DNA of 64,000 nucleotides. Source: Spirochaetes bacterium RBG_16_49_21 (GTDB taxonomy: Bacteria; Spirochaetota; UBA4802; UBA5550). Made by a program: the position numbers and the translations under genes. Under the pieces are notes generated by a model. That model worked only from the letters and a program-made list of their open reading frames with translations. It searched no databases and had not been told where the DNA came from. Within the stretch, counting starts at the first letter, position 1. The number at the start of each line of letters is the position of its first letter. Of this stretch, positions 16,782-25,327 are shown one piece after another. The DNA is taken from positions 29,140-93,139 of the forward strand of contig MIBJ01000045.1 of assembly GCA_001829495.1 (NCBI GenBank). Direction: 5' to 3'.

Positions 16782-18071
16782 TTGAAAATAAAAATAGTAT
16801 CCCTCGGCTGCAGGCTGAACCAGTCGGAGATAGAGTCGGTATCCTTCGCGCTTCGGCACCGGGGGCATGAGATCACGCGGAGCAACGACGCAGACGTGTT
16901 CATCATCAACTCCTGCGCGGTCACGCTCCGGAGCGAGCGCAAGACCCGCCAACTCGTCAATCAGGCCCTTCACGCAGGCGTGCGCATAAATGCCGCACGG
17001 AAGATCATCGTTGCCGGCTGCGTATCAGAGAGATTATTGAAAGAAAAAAACGTCTTCCATATCCCCAACGGGTATAAATATCTGATTCCGGAACTGGTGA
17101 GCGACTGGAGCTTCTTCGATAAGCTCGCAGCCTGTCGGGAGGCGCGCTTCGCCCTGGGGCCGCCGCTTGAATCCTCCTTCACCAGGGTGAACCTGAAAAT
17201 ACAGGACGGGTGCGACAACTTCTGCTCTTACTGCGTCGTCCCCCTGCTCCGGGGAAAGCCGCAGTCGAAGCCGGCATCCCAAGTCAAAGAAGAATTTATC
17301 CGGCTCATCAATGCCGGATACAAGGAGATACTACTCACCGGCGTAATGGTCGGCCGGTACGAGAGCGCCGGCATCGGCCTTGCGGATCTTGTAGAAGAGA
17401 TCCTCTCCGCCGAAGGACGGTTCCGCGTCCACCTGAGCTCCCTCGCCCCGGTATACCTGGACGAAAAGCTCATGGATATCCTCGGCCACGATAAAATGGT
17501 GAAGCACCTTCACCTTTCCCTGCAGAGCGGGAGCGACGCGATACTCGGCCGGATGAACCGCTCCTACACCGCCGGCCGCTATATTTCGCTGGTTGAATCA
17601 ATCAGGAAAAAGAACCCCTGTTTCAACCTGACCACGGACGTCATCGTCGGATTCCCCGGCGAGACGGAGGCGGATTTCGACGGCACCCTCGACCTGATCC
17701 GGGAAGCAGGGTTTTCTCACGTGCACACCTTTCGGTACTCGCCGCGCCCGGGAACCGCGGCGGCGCGGATGGATGATACGGTTCCGGAATCGGTGAAAAC
17801 CGAGCGGAGCGCAGCGGTCATCGCGCTCTCCGAGGGGCAGAAACAGGGATACTACGCCAGCTTCGACAACCGCGAATCGATCTTCCTGAGCGAACGGACC
17901 AGAAACGGCGTCACATCCGGGTTTAACGAGTACTACGTGCCGGTCGCGGTGAACGGAAAGCTCAAGCGCAACGAGTTTTTCACGCTGATGACAATACTGG
18001 AGCCGGGCGGGCTTCGCCTTACCGGAACGATCAAACCCGGATCGGAAGAATCACGATCGGTATGCCCATAA
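16782..18071 (+). CDS. mtaB: tRNA t6A37 methylthiotransferase (MtaB type)
   Basis: Radical-SAM enzyme adding a methylthio group to N6-threonylcarbamoyladenosine at position 37 of tRNAs. The N-terminal UPF0004 domain has cluster cysteines 10, 45 and 80; the radical-SAM cluster motif is CDNFCSYC with cysteines 144, 148 and 151; a C-terminal TRAM-like region follows. At 429 residues and with VSLGCRLNQSE rather than a MiaB N-terminus, MtaB is favoured over MiaB or RimO. The start is TTG at 16782 with GGGAG seven bases before it. Its last 41 bases overlap the convergent transporter gene. Confidence 0.9.
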   Translation: MKIKIVSLGCRLNQSEIESVSFALRHRGHEITRSNDADVFIINSCAVTLRSERKTRQLVNQALHAGVRINAARKIIVAGCVSERLLKEKNVFHIPNGYKYLIPELVSDWSFFDKLAACREARFALGPPLESSFTRVNLKIQDGCDNFCSYCVVPLLRGKPQSKPASQVKEEFIRLINAGYKEILLTGVMVGRYESAGIGLADLVEEILSAEGRFRVHLSSLAPVYLDEKLMDILGHDKMVKHLHLSLQSGSDAILGRMNRSYTAGRYISLVESIRKKNPCFNLTTDVIVGFPGETEADFDGTLDLIREAGFSHVHTFRYSPRPGTAAARMDDTVPESVKTERSAAVIALSEGQKQGYYASFDNRESIFLSERTRNGVTSGFNEYYVPVAVNGKLKRNEFFTLMTILEPGGLRLTGTIKPGSEESRSVCP

Positions 18072-20037
18072 GATAGAACCTTCTCTGTATGGCAAAGGCC
18101 GAATAGTTGTGGAGCCAGCGGGTGAAGAACGCCTCTTCCGGGAATACCAGCTGGCCGGCGAAAAAAATCGAGTTGGGGAAGCGCTCGATGATCTTCGGTG
18201 CTATAGCGACCGATTCCTCGATGACGTCAATCGCGATTGAGGTGATGCTCTCGGCGTAGTAGCCGTGAAGCTTCATGTACTTCACGTATTTTGCGCTGTC
18301 GGCTGCGATATGGCTGCGGAGCGTTTCAATCTCCTCACCACCTTTAAACACGCCGGAATCGATAATACCGATCTGGACGAACACGAAATTCTTGTACATC
18401 CCTTTAAAGAAGCGTATAATATTGAAAAGGGTATGAAGGCCGGTTCCGGTGAAGCCGTTCACAAAAAGAACCGCCGTTTTTTCCAGAGGATCGAATTGCA
18501 TCTCCATTGCTTTGGGATTTGTTTTCTGCCGCTCCTCCAGGTTGAGCATCTCCGTTTCCGCCACTTCAACCAGGCCGGTAAGCCGGGTGAGAAGCCTCCC
18601 GGTCCTGTTGTAATGACGCCTGATGAAGATCGACAGCGCCACCAAAAAGCCCGTTATGAACAGGGTGAGCCATCCCCCTTCATCGAACTTCAGTATAATA
18701 ACGGAAAACAATATGAAAAGGGTGAGGATCAGGCCGATGCCGTTTACCGTAAGCTTTTTCCTCCAGCGCCCCTCTTTCCTCCGCACCTGCCACCAGTGGC
18801 GCACCATGCCGAGCTGGGACAATGAAAAGGTGATGAACACGTTTATGCTGTAGAGGATAACGAGAAATTTTACCGAGCCCTTTGAATAGATCATGAGAAT
18901 TATCGCCGATATACCCATGATGAGGATGCCGTTCTGCGAAACCAGCCGGTCGTTTAAAGAGGCGAACCGTCCCGGAGCCCACCGGTCCAGGGCCATGTTC
19001 GAGAGGACCCGCGGGCCGTCCAGAAATCCGGCCTGCGCTGCGACAAAAAGGAGGGTGGCCTCGGAAAGTAGGGTGACCAGCACGAAGATATCGCTGATTG
19101 CGACCCCCCAGTGCTTCGTGATCGCATCAAACAGTACCGCGTTTAGGGTTTTTCCCGGGACGGGGCTCACGTTAAAAAGAAGATAGGCGACCATAAGGCC
19201 CGCCACGGTAAGAGCAAGGGAGGTGGCCATATAATTCATGGTGCGTTTGGCCGTCTGAACCTTGGGGTCCCGGAGTATGGGTATGCCGTTCGATACCGCC
19301 TCGATGCCGGTGAACGTACCCGCTCCCATGCTGTAAGCGCGCATGACGAGAAAAGCCATACCCAGGAATCCCATCTCCGCCTGCGTATTCCGGATATCGG
19401 CGGCAGCCGATCGGATCATTTCAGGAACATTCGTCAGATGCAGCCCTATTGCGTAGATGATGGCGAACGCGTGGGTTATGATGAACACGATGAATATCGG
19501 CACGAGCGGAACGACCGACTCCTTGACTCCGCGGAGGTTGAACCAGATGAGCAGCACGACACCCGCCACGGCGACCGCCTGCTTGTAATCGAGAAACTCC
19601 TTGGGCAAAAAGCTGAACAGGGCGTCCGCGCCGCTTGCAACCGAGATGGTTATGGTAAGAAGATAATCGATGAGGAGCGCACAGCCCGAGATCATCCCGA
19701 CCGAAGGCGAGAGAAGCTTGCTCGCGACCAGATATCCGCCTCCGCCGGTCGGGAAAAGCTCGATTATCTGGTGGTAGCTTCCGCTGATTACAAAAATGGT
19801 TATGACCGTGCCCAGCGCGACAAAGATGCTCAGATACGTATGATTTCCCAGGGCGAGGAACGCCTCCTCCGGGCCGTAACAGGATGAGCTGAGACCGTCG
19901 GCGCCAAGACCCACCCACGCGAAAAATGCGATGAGCGAGATTTTATGGAAAATCCCGGGATCTGAAAAGCTCCGGGCCTTACCGATGAAGACCTTTTTGA
20001 TCTTTTCCGCGAGCGGCCGTTTCGAGTTATCCGTCAC
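18031..20037 (-). CDS. KimA-like APC-superfamily transporter
   Basis: A 668-residue inner-membrane protein with about 12 transmembrane helices up to residue ~475 and a soluble C-terminal domain. The N-terminus GLGADGLSSSCYGPEEAFLALG, the SGSYHQIIELFPTGGGGYLVA segment, LLIDYLLTITISVASGADA and the C-terminal WLHNYSAFAIQRRFYLMGIP match the pattern of KimA, a proton-coupled potassium importer. An amino-acid permease is the alternative, since APC proteins are hard to separate by sequence. The start is GTG at 20037 with GGAGG six bases upstream. Convergent overlap of 41 bases with mtaB. Confidence 0.85.
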   Translation of the reverse strand: MTDNSKRPLAEKIKKVFIGKARSFSDPGIFHKISLIAFFAWVGLGADGLSSSCYGPEEAFLALGNHTYLSIFVALGTVITIFVISGSYHQIIELFPTGGGGYLVASKLLSPSVGMISGCALLIDYLLTITISVASGADALFSFLPKEFLDYKQAVAVAGVVLLIWFNLRGVKESVVPLVPIFIVFIITHAFAIIYAIGLHLTNVPEMIRSAAADIRNTQAEMGFLGMAFLVMRAYSMGAGTFTGIEAVSNGIPILRDPKVQTAKRTMNYMATSLALTVAGLMVAYLLFNVSPVPGKTLNAVLFDAITKHWGVAISDIFVLVTLLSEATLLFVAAQAGFLDGPRVLSNMALDRWAPGRFASLNDRLVSQNGILIMGISAIILMIYSKGSVKFLVILYSINVFITFSLSQLGMVRHWWQVRRKEGRWRKKLTVNGIGLILTLFILFSVIILKFDEGGWLTLFITGFLVALSIFIRRHYNRTGRLLTRLTGLVEVAETEMLNLEERQKTNPKAMEMQFDPLEKTAVLFVNGFTGTGLHTLFNIIRFFKGMYKNFVFVQIGIIDSGVFKGGEEIETLRSHIAADSAKYVKYMKLHGYYAESITSIAIDVIEESVAIAPKIIERFPNSIFFAGQLVFPEEAFFTRWLHNYSAFAIQRRFYLMGIPIVILPIRV

Positions 20038-20173
20038 TCACAACCTCCGCAACGTGAATAGGGGATCATAGAACTTCCGGCAGAAAGATCCATATGATTT
20101 TTCCGCTCTTCAAAACTCAGAGGGGAATGATGAAAAGATAGAAAGTGACAAATCATAAATTAAAGAAAAATAT

Positions 20174-20276
20174 TAGACTTGTTGTAAAAATCAATAATCA
20201 ATAATGCTTGCCCCGCCGCCTTCGGCGTCGGGGCAAACAAAAATGAATAGTTTTGATTAGTTACGCAACAAGTTTA
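20174..20276. repeat. MITE-like palindromic element, TAGACTTGTTG family
   Basis: The left end is TAGACTTGTTGTAAAA and the right end TTAGTTACGCAACAAGTTTA, its imperfect complement. The centre (about 20208-20236) is a hairpin of TTGCCCCGCCGCC with GGCGTCGGGGCAA. Full copies recur at 33717-33967, 43857-43955 and 52088-52184. It also fits a terminator position for the lipoprotein gene downstream. Confidence 0.85.
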
Positions 20277-20335
20277 TTTAATTAAGTCATGGTTTTTGTC
20301 AATCACTTAGATACTGATTGTTTTTCAAACGCATC

Positions 20336-20779
20336 TCAATCACAATAGTGATAGAATTTATCGATTTTCTCAGCAATCCTATTTCTCTGCTCCGGAGTCA
20401 GTATATTATGAAACTCAACAATCTTGTCTATCAGAAACGGCTTGAATTCCTTCATCCTGGCCTCACGCTTGCTGATGAAATTATCAACAGTTACACGATC
20501 AAGTTTTTCGCTTTTCGCCATATCGAGGAGTTCCTTGCGGGTGGCCTCGCGGTCATCCCGGTAAATCTTGGTCCGCGCCAGTATTTCATCCTTTATTTTA
20601 TTGAGCTTCTCCGCCTGCCCCTTGTCCAGGTCCAGGCTATGGGTAATTCTATCTACGATAAATTCAGCACGCTCCTCAGGGGTTGAGCAGATGAAACGCT
20701 TTCTTGCGCATCCGGTAATGAGGATGCCGGATACAATAAAACAACCAATTGCTGCAATGGGTATTAATTTTCTTATCAT
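20336..20779 (-). CDS. Lipoprotein with CpxP/Spy-like LTXXQ region
   Basis: A 147-residue lipoprotein: MIRKLIPIAAIGCFIVSGI, then lipobox LITGC. The mature part is charged and helical and ends with LTPEQRNRIAEKIDKF, the LTXXQ repeat seen in periplasmic CpxP/Spy/heavy-metal-sensor proteins. A stress-chaperone or metal-binding role is a family-based guess. The ATG at 20779 has AAGGAG with seven bases spacing; the longer frame is rejected. Monocistronic, followed by a MITE-like element. Confidence 0.75.
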   Translation of the reverse strand: MIRKLIPIAAIGCFIVSGILITGCARKRFICSTPEERAEFIVDRITHSLDLDKGQAEKLNKIKDEILARTKIYRDDREATRKELLDMAKSEKLDRVTVDNFISKREARMKEFKPFLIDKIVEFHNILTPEQRNRIAEKIDKFYHYCD

Positions 20780-20966
20780 GGTCCTCTCCTTAAAGAATTT
20801 AAACATTTTTTTTAAATATAAAGAAACTTCCGCGCTTCGCACACAAAGGGTAAAAAAAACGTAAATATATTTTGCGGTTGTAACAATCTGACGCTGAAGG
20901 ATACTTATATTTTTTATAAAAAACTCGACACTTTGTCTGTTAAATGAGAACCGGAGGATTTAGCAT

Positions 20967-21338
20967 ATGAAAAAATTTAATATTTGCCTCATTATCATTA
21001 CGGCAATACTGGCCAATTCTCTCTGCTCGAAATCATCTTTTAACACGGCTCTGGTCGGATCCTGGGAATGGTCCGGGGACGGATGCGACGAACAAGGCGC
21101 ATGTAAAAAAGATATTATAACGGACGAGGAGAGCAGGGATACATTTACCGAAGAAGGTCTTTTTCTTTCAAAAAATTCACGGAATAAATATGCGCTCAAG
21201 GGCGATACCATATACTTCGCATCGGAACATAATTCATATGACACTCGGTATGCTGAAATCGCTTCCATCAGGGGAGACGTGATGCTTCTTAAATTCAAAA
21301 ACGGGATAAGAAAATACGGAAGGGTCAAAAAACATTAG
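20967..21338 (+). CDS. Small exported protein of unknown function
   Basis: A 123-residue protein with N-terminal signal MKKFNICLIIITAILANSLC; the Cys suggests a lipoprotein but the lipobox is poor. The mature part contains LVGSWEWSGDGCDEQGACKK and a YALKGDTIYF segment, resembling the short beta-barrel lipocalin-like proteins that report LVGSW near the N-terminus. Good GGAGG eight bases before the ATG. It converges with the receiver/ATPase gene and overlaps its stop by four bases. Confidence 0.65.
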   Translation: MKKFNICLIIITAILANSLCSKSSFNTALVGSWEWSGDGCDEQGACKKDIITDEESRDTFTEEGLFLSKNSRNKYALKGDTIYFASEHNSYDTRYAEIASIRGDVMLLKFKNGIRKYGRVKKH

Positions 21339-22606
21339 ACTTTTCTAAATCTTTTCATCAGGGTGACCGTATTCCCTGTTTTATTATAGCGCATTTCGTC
21401 AAATATCTTTTGAGTCATGTAAAGGCCCCGGCCGTGCAGCTGTAAATTAATGTTTATGTCCGCGATCGCATTCTTAATAAAAGAAGAATGGTCAAATCCC
21501 CTGCCGTCGTCTGATATCGTGTACGACGCCATTTCAGGATTCATGCCGTACCTGATGCGGACCCGTCTTTTCTGGTAACGCGGGTTCTCCTGCCGCCGGG
21601 CGACAAACTCAAAATAATTTCCCGATCGCAATGCCTCGCTCTTTTCCTGATACGATATTTCAAGGTTGCCGTGCTCAATGGCATTTATGATTATTTCGAC
21701 CAGGGAAAGGCGGACGAGCTCCGCAGTTTCAGAGTCCAGATATCTCGTGAGGTTGCGGGTCAGGCGGTAGGCGATATCGCCGGCGAGAAAGAGCTGATTG
21801 CCCATGACCAGCTCCTGTCCCTCCGACACGATAAGTCTCATTATCTCGTCTTCAACGACCCAGGTAGCCCTTACCATGATCAAACTCCCACCCGGGATGT
21901 CAATCGACTCCAGCCGCAGGCCCATTTCAACCGGCTCATTGTTGAAGTTCGATCTAAACACGGCCTTTAAATTAAGGGGGCGCCTGTTTTGTAAAAAATA
22001 ATCGAGCTTCTCCTTGATAAAGATCACGGACTTAAAATTCTCTTTCGCCGGGACAAACAGAAGATCTAAAAAATTTTTCATAACGATATCCGCCGGCCGG
22101 ATGTTCAGGAAGTTGATCACGGCCCGATTAACGGTCAATACGTTCAAATGATCGTCCAGGGTGAAGATGATGTCGTTCGTTCCGTCGAAAAGGCTTTTGT
22201 ATTTCTGCTCGCTCTCTATCAGCTTTTTTTCATATTCATATCGTGTAAATGCGGTCTCGATCGCGACAAGCAGGTCCTTTTCACGGTACGGTTTGATGAC
22301 GAATCCGAAAGGAAACGACTTTTGCACTGCATCAATAATGTCCTTGTCCGAATATGCCGTTGTAAAGACGACCGGCACATCCATTTCCCGGGATATCTCG
22401 CGGGAGGCATCGATCCCGTTTAATTCGCCGGGAAGCTTGACGTCCATCAAAACCAGATCAGGTTGTACCTCAAGGCAGCCGGCGACGGCTTCCGCTCCGG
22501 TCGTCGCGGTTCCCGCAACATCATACCCGAGTCCTTCCAGAACTTTCTGGAGCTCAAACAGGACGACGCCCGAGTCTTCAACAATGAATATTTTTTTTCG
22601 GTTCAT
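21335..22606 (-). CDS. Response regulator with PAS and anti-sigma-like ATPase domain
   Basis: A 423-residue regulator. Receiver at residues ~1-120 with phospho-Asp in LVLMDVKLPG; a PAS domain (~135-255); then a C-terminal ATPase domain (~265-423) with EIIINAIEHGNLEI and DDGRGFD, the HATPase_c_2 pattern of anti-sigma/SpoIIAB-like kinases. There is no HisKA helix, so it is unlikely to be a classical histidine kinase; a phosphorylation-controlled anti-sigma or protein-serine kinase is plausible. The ATG at 22606 is preferred to a longer frame. It is divergent from the NlpC/P60 gene with a 75-base gap containing TATAAT next to the ATG. Confidence 0.85.
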   Translation of the reverse strand: MNRKKIFIVEDSGVVLFELQKVLEGLGYDVAGTATTGAEAVAGCLEVQPDLVLMDVKLPGELNGIDASREISREMDVPVVFTTAYSDKDIIDAVQKSFPFGFVIKPYREKDLLVAIETAFTRYEYEKKLIESEQKYKSLFDGTNDIIFTLDDHLNVLTVNRAVINFLNIRPADIVMKNFLDLLFVPAKENFKSVIFIKEKLDYFLQNRRPLNLKAVFRSNFNNEPVEMGLRLESIDIPGGSLIMVRATWVVEDEIMRLIVSEGQELVMGNQLFLAGDIAYRLTRNLTRYLDSETAELVRLSLVEIIINAIEHGNLEISYQEKSEALRSGNYFEFVARRQENPRYQKRRVRIRYGMNPEMASYTISDDGRGFDHSSFIKNAIADININLQLHGRGLYMTQKIFDEMRYNKTGNTVTLMKRFRKV

Positions 22607-22681
22607 TATACAATCCGTGTAACAAATGGATAATAAAATCAACTCTTAAAATTATCGGCATATTCCCTCATCGGAGATAAA

Positions 22682-23158
22682 ATGAAATCCTCTATATCTA
22701 TCCTAGCCGTGGTGATCTTCTGTTGCATATTGCTTCCGGCGAATGCGGAGCCGGGGAGCGGATCATCGCAAGAAGCCCTGAGAATGAGCATCGTCAACAC
22801 CGCGAAAAAGTACCTTGGGATCAGGTACAATTACGGCGGCATGAATGAAGCGGGATTTGATTGCTCCGGTTTCGTACGGTTCGTATATAAGCGGAACGGG
22901 ATAATCCTTCCCCGGACGACTGCCGGACAATTCGAGCAGGGAACAAAAATAGACCTGGCGCAAGCATCAGCCGGGGATCTCGTCTTTTTCAAAATAGACG
23001 GCGAAAAAATATCGCATGTCGGGATAGTTATAAACACGCGCGAGTTTATTCATGCCCCATCCACCGGGAAACAGGTTACCATTGAGAAGATTGATACCGA
23101 GTACTGGAGAAAAAGATTCGCCGGAGCGGTAACCTATATCAATAAGGTTTTGCAATAG
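22682..23158 (+). CDS. NlpC/P60 cell-wall endopeptidase
   Basis: A 158-residue secreted peptidase that should cleave D-gamma-Glu/diamino-acid bonds in peptidoglycan. Signal peptide MKSSISILAVVIFCCILLPANA. Catalytic Cys61 in FDCSGF, His112 in ISHVGI and polar/His124 in EFIHAP form the family triad. No extra binding domains. GGAG five bases before the ATG. It overlaps the convergent M48 peptidase by 20 bases. Confidence 0.92.
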   Translation: MKSSISILAVVIFCCILLPANAEPGSGSSQEALRMSIVNTAKKYLGIRYNYGGMNEAGFDCSGFVRFVYKRNGIILPRTTAGQFEQGTKIDLAQASAGDLVFFKIDGEKISHVGIVINTREFIHAPSTGKQVTIEKIDTEYWRKRFAGAVTYINKVLQ

Positions 23159-24278
23159 AATCGGCCCGATCCCGGGCAAAGGCGATCCGCTTTTTTATCG
23201 AGGGATGACTGTAGAACAGGAACTCAGTCACCGGATTCGGCTCCCGGTCGGCAAGGTTTAAGTCCGCCAGCTTATTCATCGCCGATATGAACGCGCCGCT
23301 GTCACCGGTGACCTCCAGGGCGTACCGGTCCGCCGCGCGCTCGTATCGCCGCGACACCGCATTGGACAGGGGCGTGATCAGGAGGCCGAATAGAGCCAGA
23401 TAAAAAAAGAGGATGGGAAGCGCCGCTATATCGTACACCTGGGTGTATCCATACAGCGCCAGCGTTAACCGGTACGACTCGCCGCACAGAAAAAAAGAAA
23501 TAAAAATGATGACGGTGCTCATGACGATCCCCTTGAGGATGTGACGCCTCCGGTAATGCCCCATCTCATGGGCGAACACCGCGCCGATCTCCGCGGGCGT
23601 GAATTTCTCGATAAGGGTATCGCTCAATATTATTCTCTTGCTTTTTCCCAGACCGGTGAACCCCGCGTTCGCCTTTTTGGTATCCTTGCTCATGTTGAAG
23701 GAATAGATTCCCTTGATCGCTATTCCCTGCTTTTCTAAAAGACCCATGATCGCCTTCCGTACCTCATCAGATTCGATTTCCTTGAATTTATAAAAGATCG
23801 GATAGATGACCACCGGCGCGATCCTTGCGAGAAAGACTGAAATAAAGAACGCGAAGACGCTGAAATAAACCCACCAGAGGGCGCCGGTCGTTTTCAAGAA
23901 AAAATAGAAGGCCAGCATAACCGGTACGCCGATGCAGGCGCCCACGCCGGCGCTTTTGGCCTTGTCCGCGATCCATGCCCGGAATGTCTGGTTCGAAAGA
24001 TTAAACCGGTGCTCGAGAACGTATCCGCCGTAAAAATCGAGAGGAAAGCTGATAACAGAATAGATGATTCCTGCCGAAGTGACGAATGCCAGGAAGGCGA
24101 TGTAGTCATTAGTGATGTAACGACCGATCCGGTCGACCGCAGCGGCTGAGATGCAGCTGAAAGCCCAGAGCAAAAGGAGGATAAGGTTGATGGCGATGTC
24201 TGCCATGGACAACCGCAGCTTGATCCGGTTGTACGCTTTATCGCGCGAAATAGGTTCGGCTGATCCCCTGCTGTCCAT
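23139..24278 (-). CDS. M48 family membrane metallopeptidase (Ste24-like)
   Basis: A 379-residue integral-membrane zinc peptidase. Several hydrophobic helices occupy residues 25-160; the zinc site HEMGH is at 237-241, and the third ligand is in RRYERAADRYAL. The region before it has the Ste24/CAAX-protease signature FTGLGKSKRIILSDTLI. Likely roles are quality control of membrane proteins. It is on the minus strand below the iorAB genes, 18 bases after a small membrane protein gene, and could be the last gene of that transcript. Confidence 0.9.
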   Translation of the reverse strand: MDSRGSAEPISRDKAYNRIKLRLSMADIAINLILLLLWAFSCISAAAVDRIGRYITNDYIAFLAFVTSAGIIYSVISFPLDFYGGYVLEHRFNLSNQTFRAWIADKAKSAGVGACIGVPVMLAFYFFLKTTGALWWVYFSVFAFFISVFLARIAPVVIYPIFYKFKEIESDEVRKAIMGLLEKQGIAIKGIYSFNMSKDTKKANAGFTGLGKSKRIILSDTLIEKFTPAEIGAVFAHEMGHYRRRHILKGIVMSTVIIFISFFLCGESYRLTLALYGYTQVYDIAALPILFFYLALFGLLITPLSNAVSRRYERAADRYALEVTGDSGAFISAMNKLADLNLADREPNPVTEFLFYSHPSIKKRIAFARDRADSIAKPY

Positions 24279-24296
24279 CGGAAAGCACTCGGTTAA

Positions 24297-24680
24297 TTAA
24301 TCGTCGCTTCCTTCCGGAGCGCCGTACCTTCCAAAAAAGGAAGCCAGATTTGCACTGAAGCGGATAACGACAAGCGCGATCAGGCATGCTGAAACCGTGG
24401 CCACCCCCAAACTCAGATAGAAAATCACCCCGGCAGACACCATGATGGATATCGTAATGATCCAACCGGCCGCGCCGAAGACGATCCCGGTGATAATGCG
24501 GCCTCTCGAGTGAAGACGGAAATAGCTTACCGCCGTCACCGCCAAAGCCAGCGCTACAAACGCAATGAGAAGAGCGGCGATGTAGGGATTGTCGGCTTTA
24601 GCCGGATTATGCGCATTCCTCTCCGCAAGCGCAAGAAGCGGAAGCGATGTAAGCGGCAGAAAATACACCAATCGGTTCAT
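24297..24680 (-). CDS. Small polytopic membrane protein
   Basis: A 127-residue protein with about four hydrophobic segments (one at the N-terminus, others near YIAALLIAFVALALAV, GIVFGAAGWIITISIMV and YLSLGVATVSACLIALVV). No family is recognised. The ATG at 24680 is preferred to a TTG seven codons upstream because GAGG lies nine bases before it. It follows iorB after 49 bases and precedes the M48 peptidase by 18 bases on the same strand. Confidence 0.55.
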   Translation of the reverse strand: MNRLVYFLPLTSLPLLALAERNAHNPAKADNPYIAALLIAFVALALAVTAVSYFRLHSRGRIITGIVFGAAGWIITISIMVSAGVIFYLSLGVATVSACLIALVVIRFSANLASFFGRYGAPEGSDD

Positions 24681-24729
24681 ACGGGCAGCCTCAAGATACA
24701 AAAGATGTCAGAATCAGCCGCACAAAAAC

Positions 24730-25308
24730 TCATGCGGGAATTCTATAGTCCCTGCCCATTTTGAACGCCTTCATATTCATCTCCGCAAATTTTTCCTTGA
24801 CCAGAGATTTTATGGCGGCCTCCCACTGGGATTCGTCGAATTCAAGGTAGTTTGACAGAACTCCCAGCATGACGATGTTCAGGGCCTTGCGGGTGCCAAC
24901 GTGCTTTAATATGCCTGCCGTGTCAACAAATAATGTGCTTTCTACGTTCCTCGAAAGCCATTCCTGCAGATCCGGGGGATATCTCATGGCGCCGGTGCGC
25001 ACCGGCGCAGGATCGACCTTTTCGAGGTTTACGATCAGCCAGCCGTTCGGCGCAAGGTAGTCCATCTTCCGCATTGCCTCAAGCATCTCGAGGCTTACGA
25101 TGAAATCAGCCGACTGCAGGGGAATGAGGGGGGAGTAAACCCTGTCGCTGTACCTGACGTGGCAGTCCACGCTCCCCCCCCGCTGGGCCATGCCGTGCAC
25201 CTCCGATTCTTTCACGTCATAGCCGGCGTCCATGGCCACCTGCATGAGTATCTTGCCCGCCAGGATCACGCCCTGGCCGCCGACGCCGGCGAATATAACG
25301 TTCTTCAT
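24730..25308 (-). CDS. iorB: Indolepyruvate:ferredoxin oxidoreductase, beta subunit
   Basis: The gamma-domain subunit of the enzyme that oxidatively decarboxylates aryl pyruvates to aryl-acetyl-CoA with reduction of ferredoxin. The 192-residue product has the family start MKNVIFAGVGGQGVILAGK, then SEVHGMAQRGGSVDCHVR and the C-terminal NIVMLG. ATG at 25308 with AAGGGG upstream. It follows iorA by 19 bases, so the two are coupled. Confidence 0.93.
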   Translation of the reverse strand: MKNVIFAGVGGQGVILAGKILMQVAMDAGYDVKESEVHGMAQRGGSVDCHVRYSDRVYSPLIPLQSADFIVSLEMLEAMRKMDYLAPNGWLIVNLEKVDPAPVRTGAMRYPPDLQEWLSRNVESTLFVDTAGILKHVGTRKALNIVMLGVLSNYLEFDESQWEAAIKSLVKEKFAEMNMKAFKMGRDYRIPA

Positions 25309-25327
25309 CTCCGACCCCTTCACAAGT

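Noticed and set aside
20160-20280. Palindromic repeats as a CRISPR array
   Set aside because: Copies are single, thousands of bases apart, with inverted ends; no cas genes are present.
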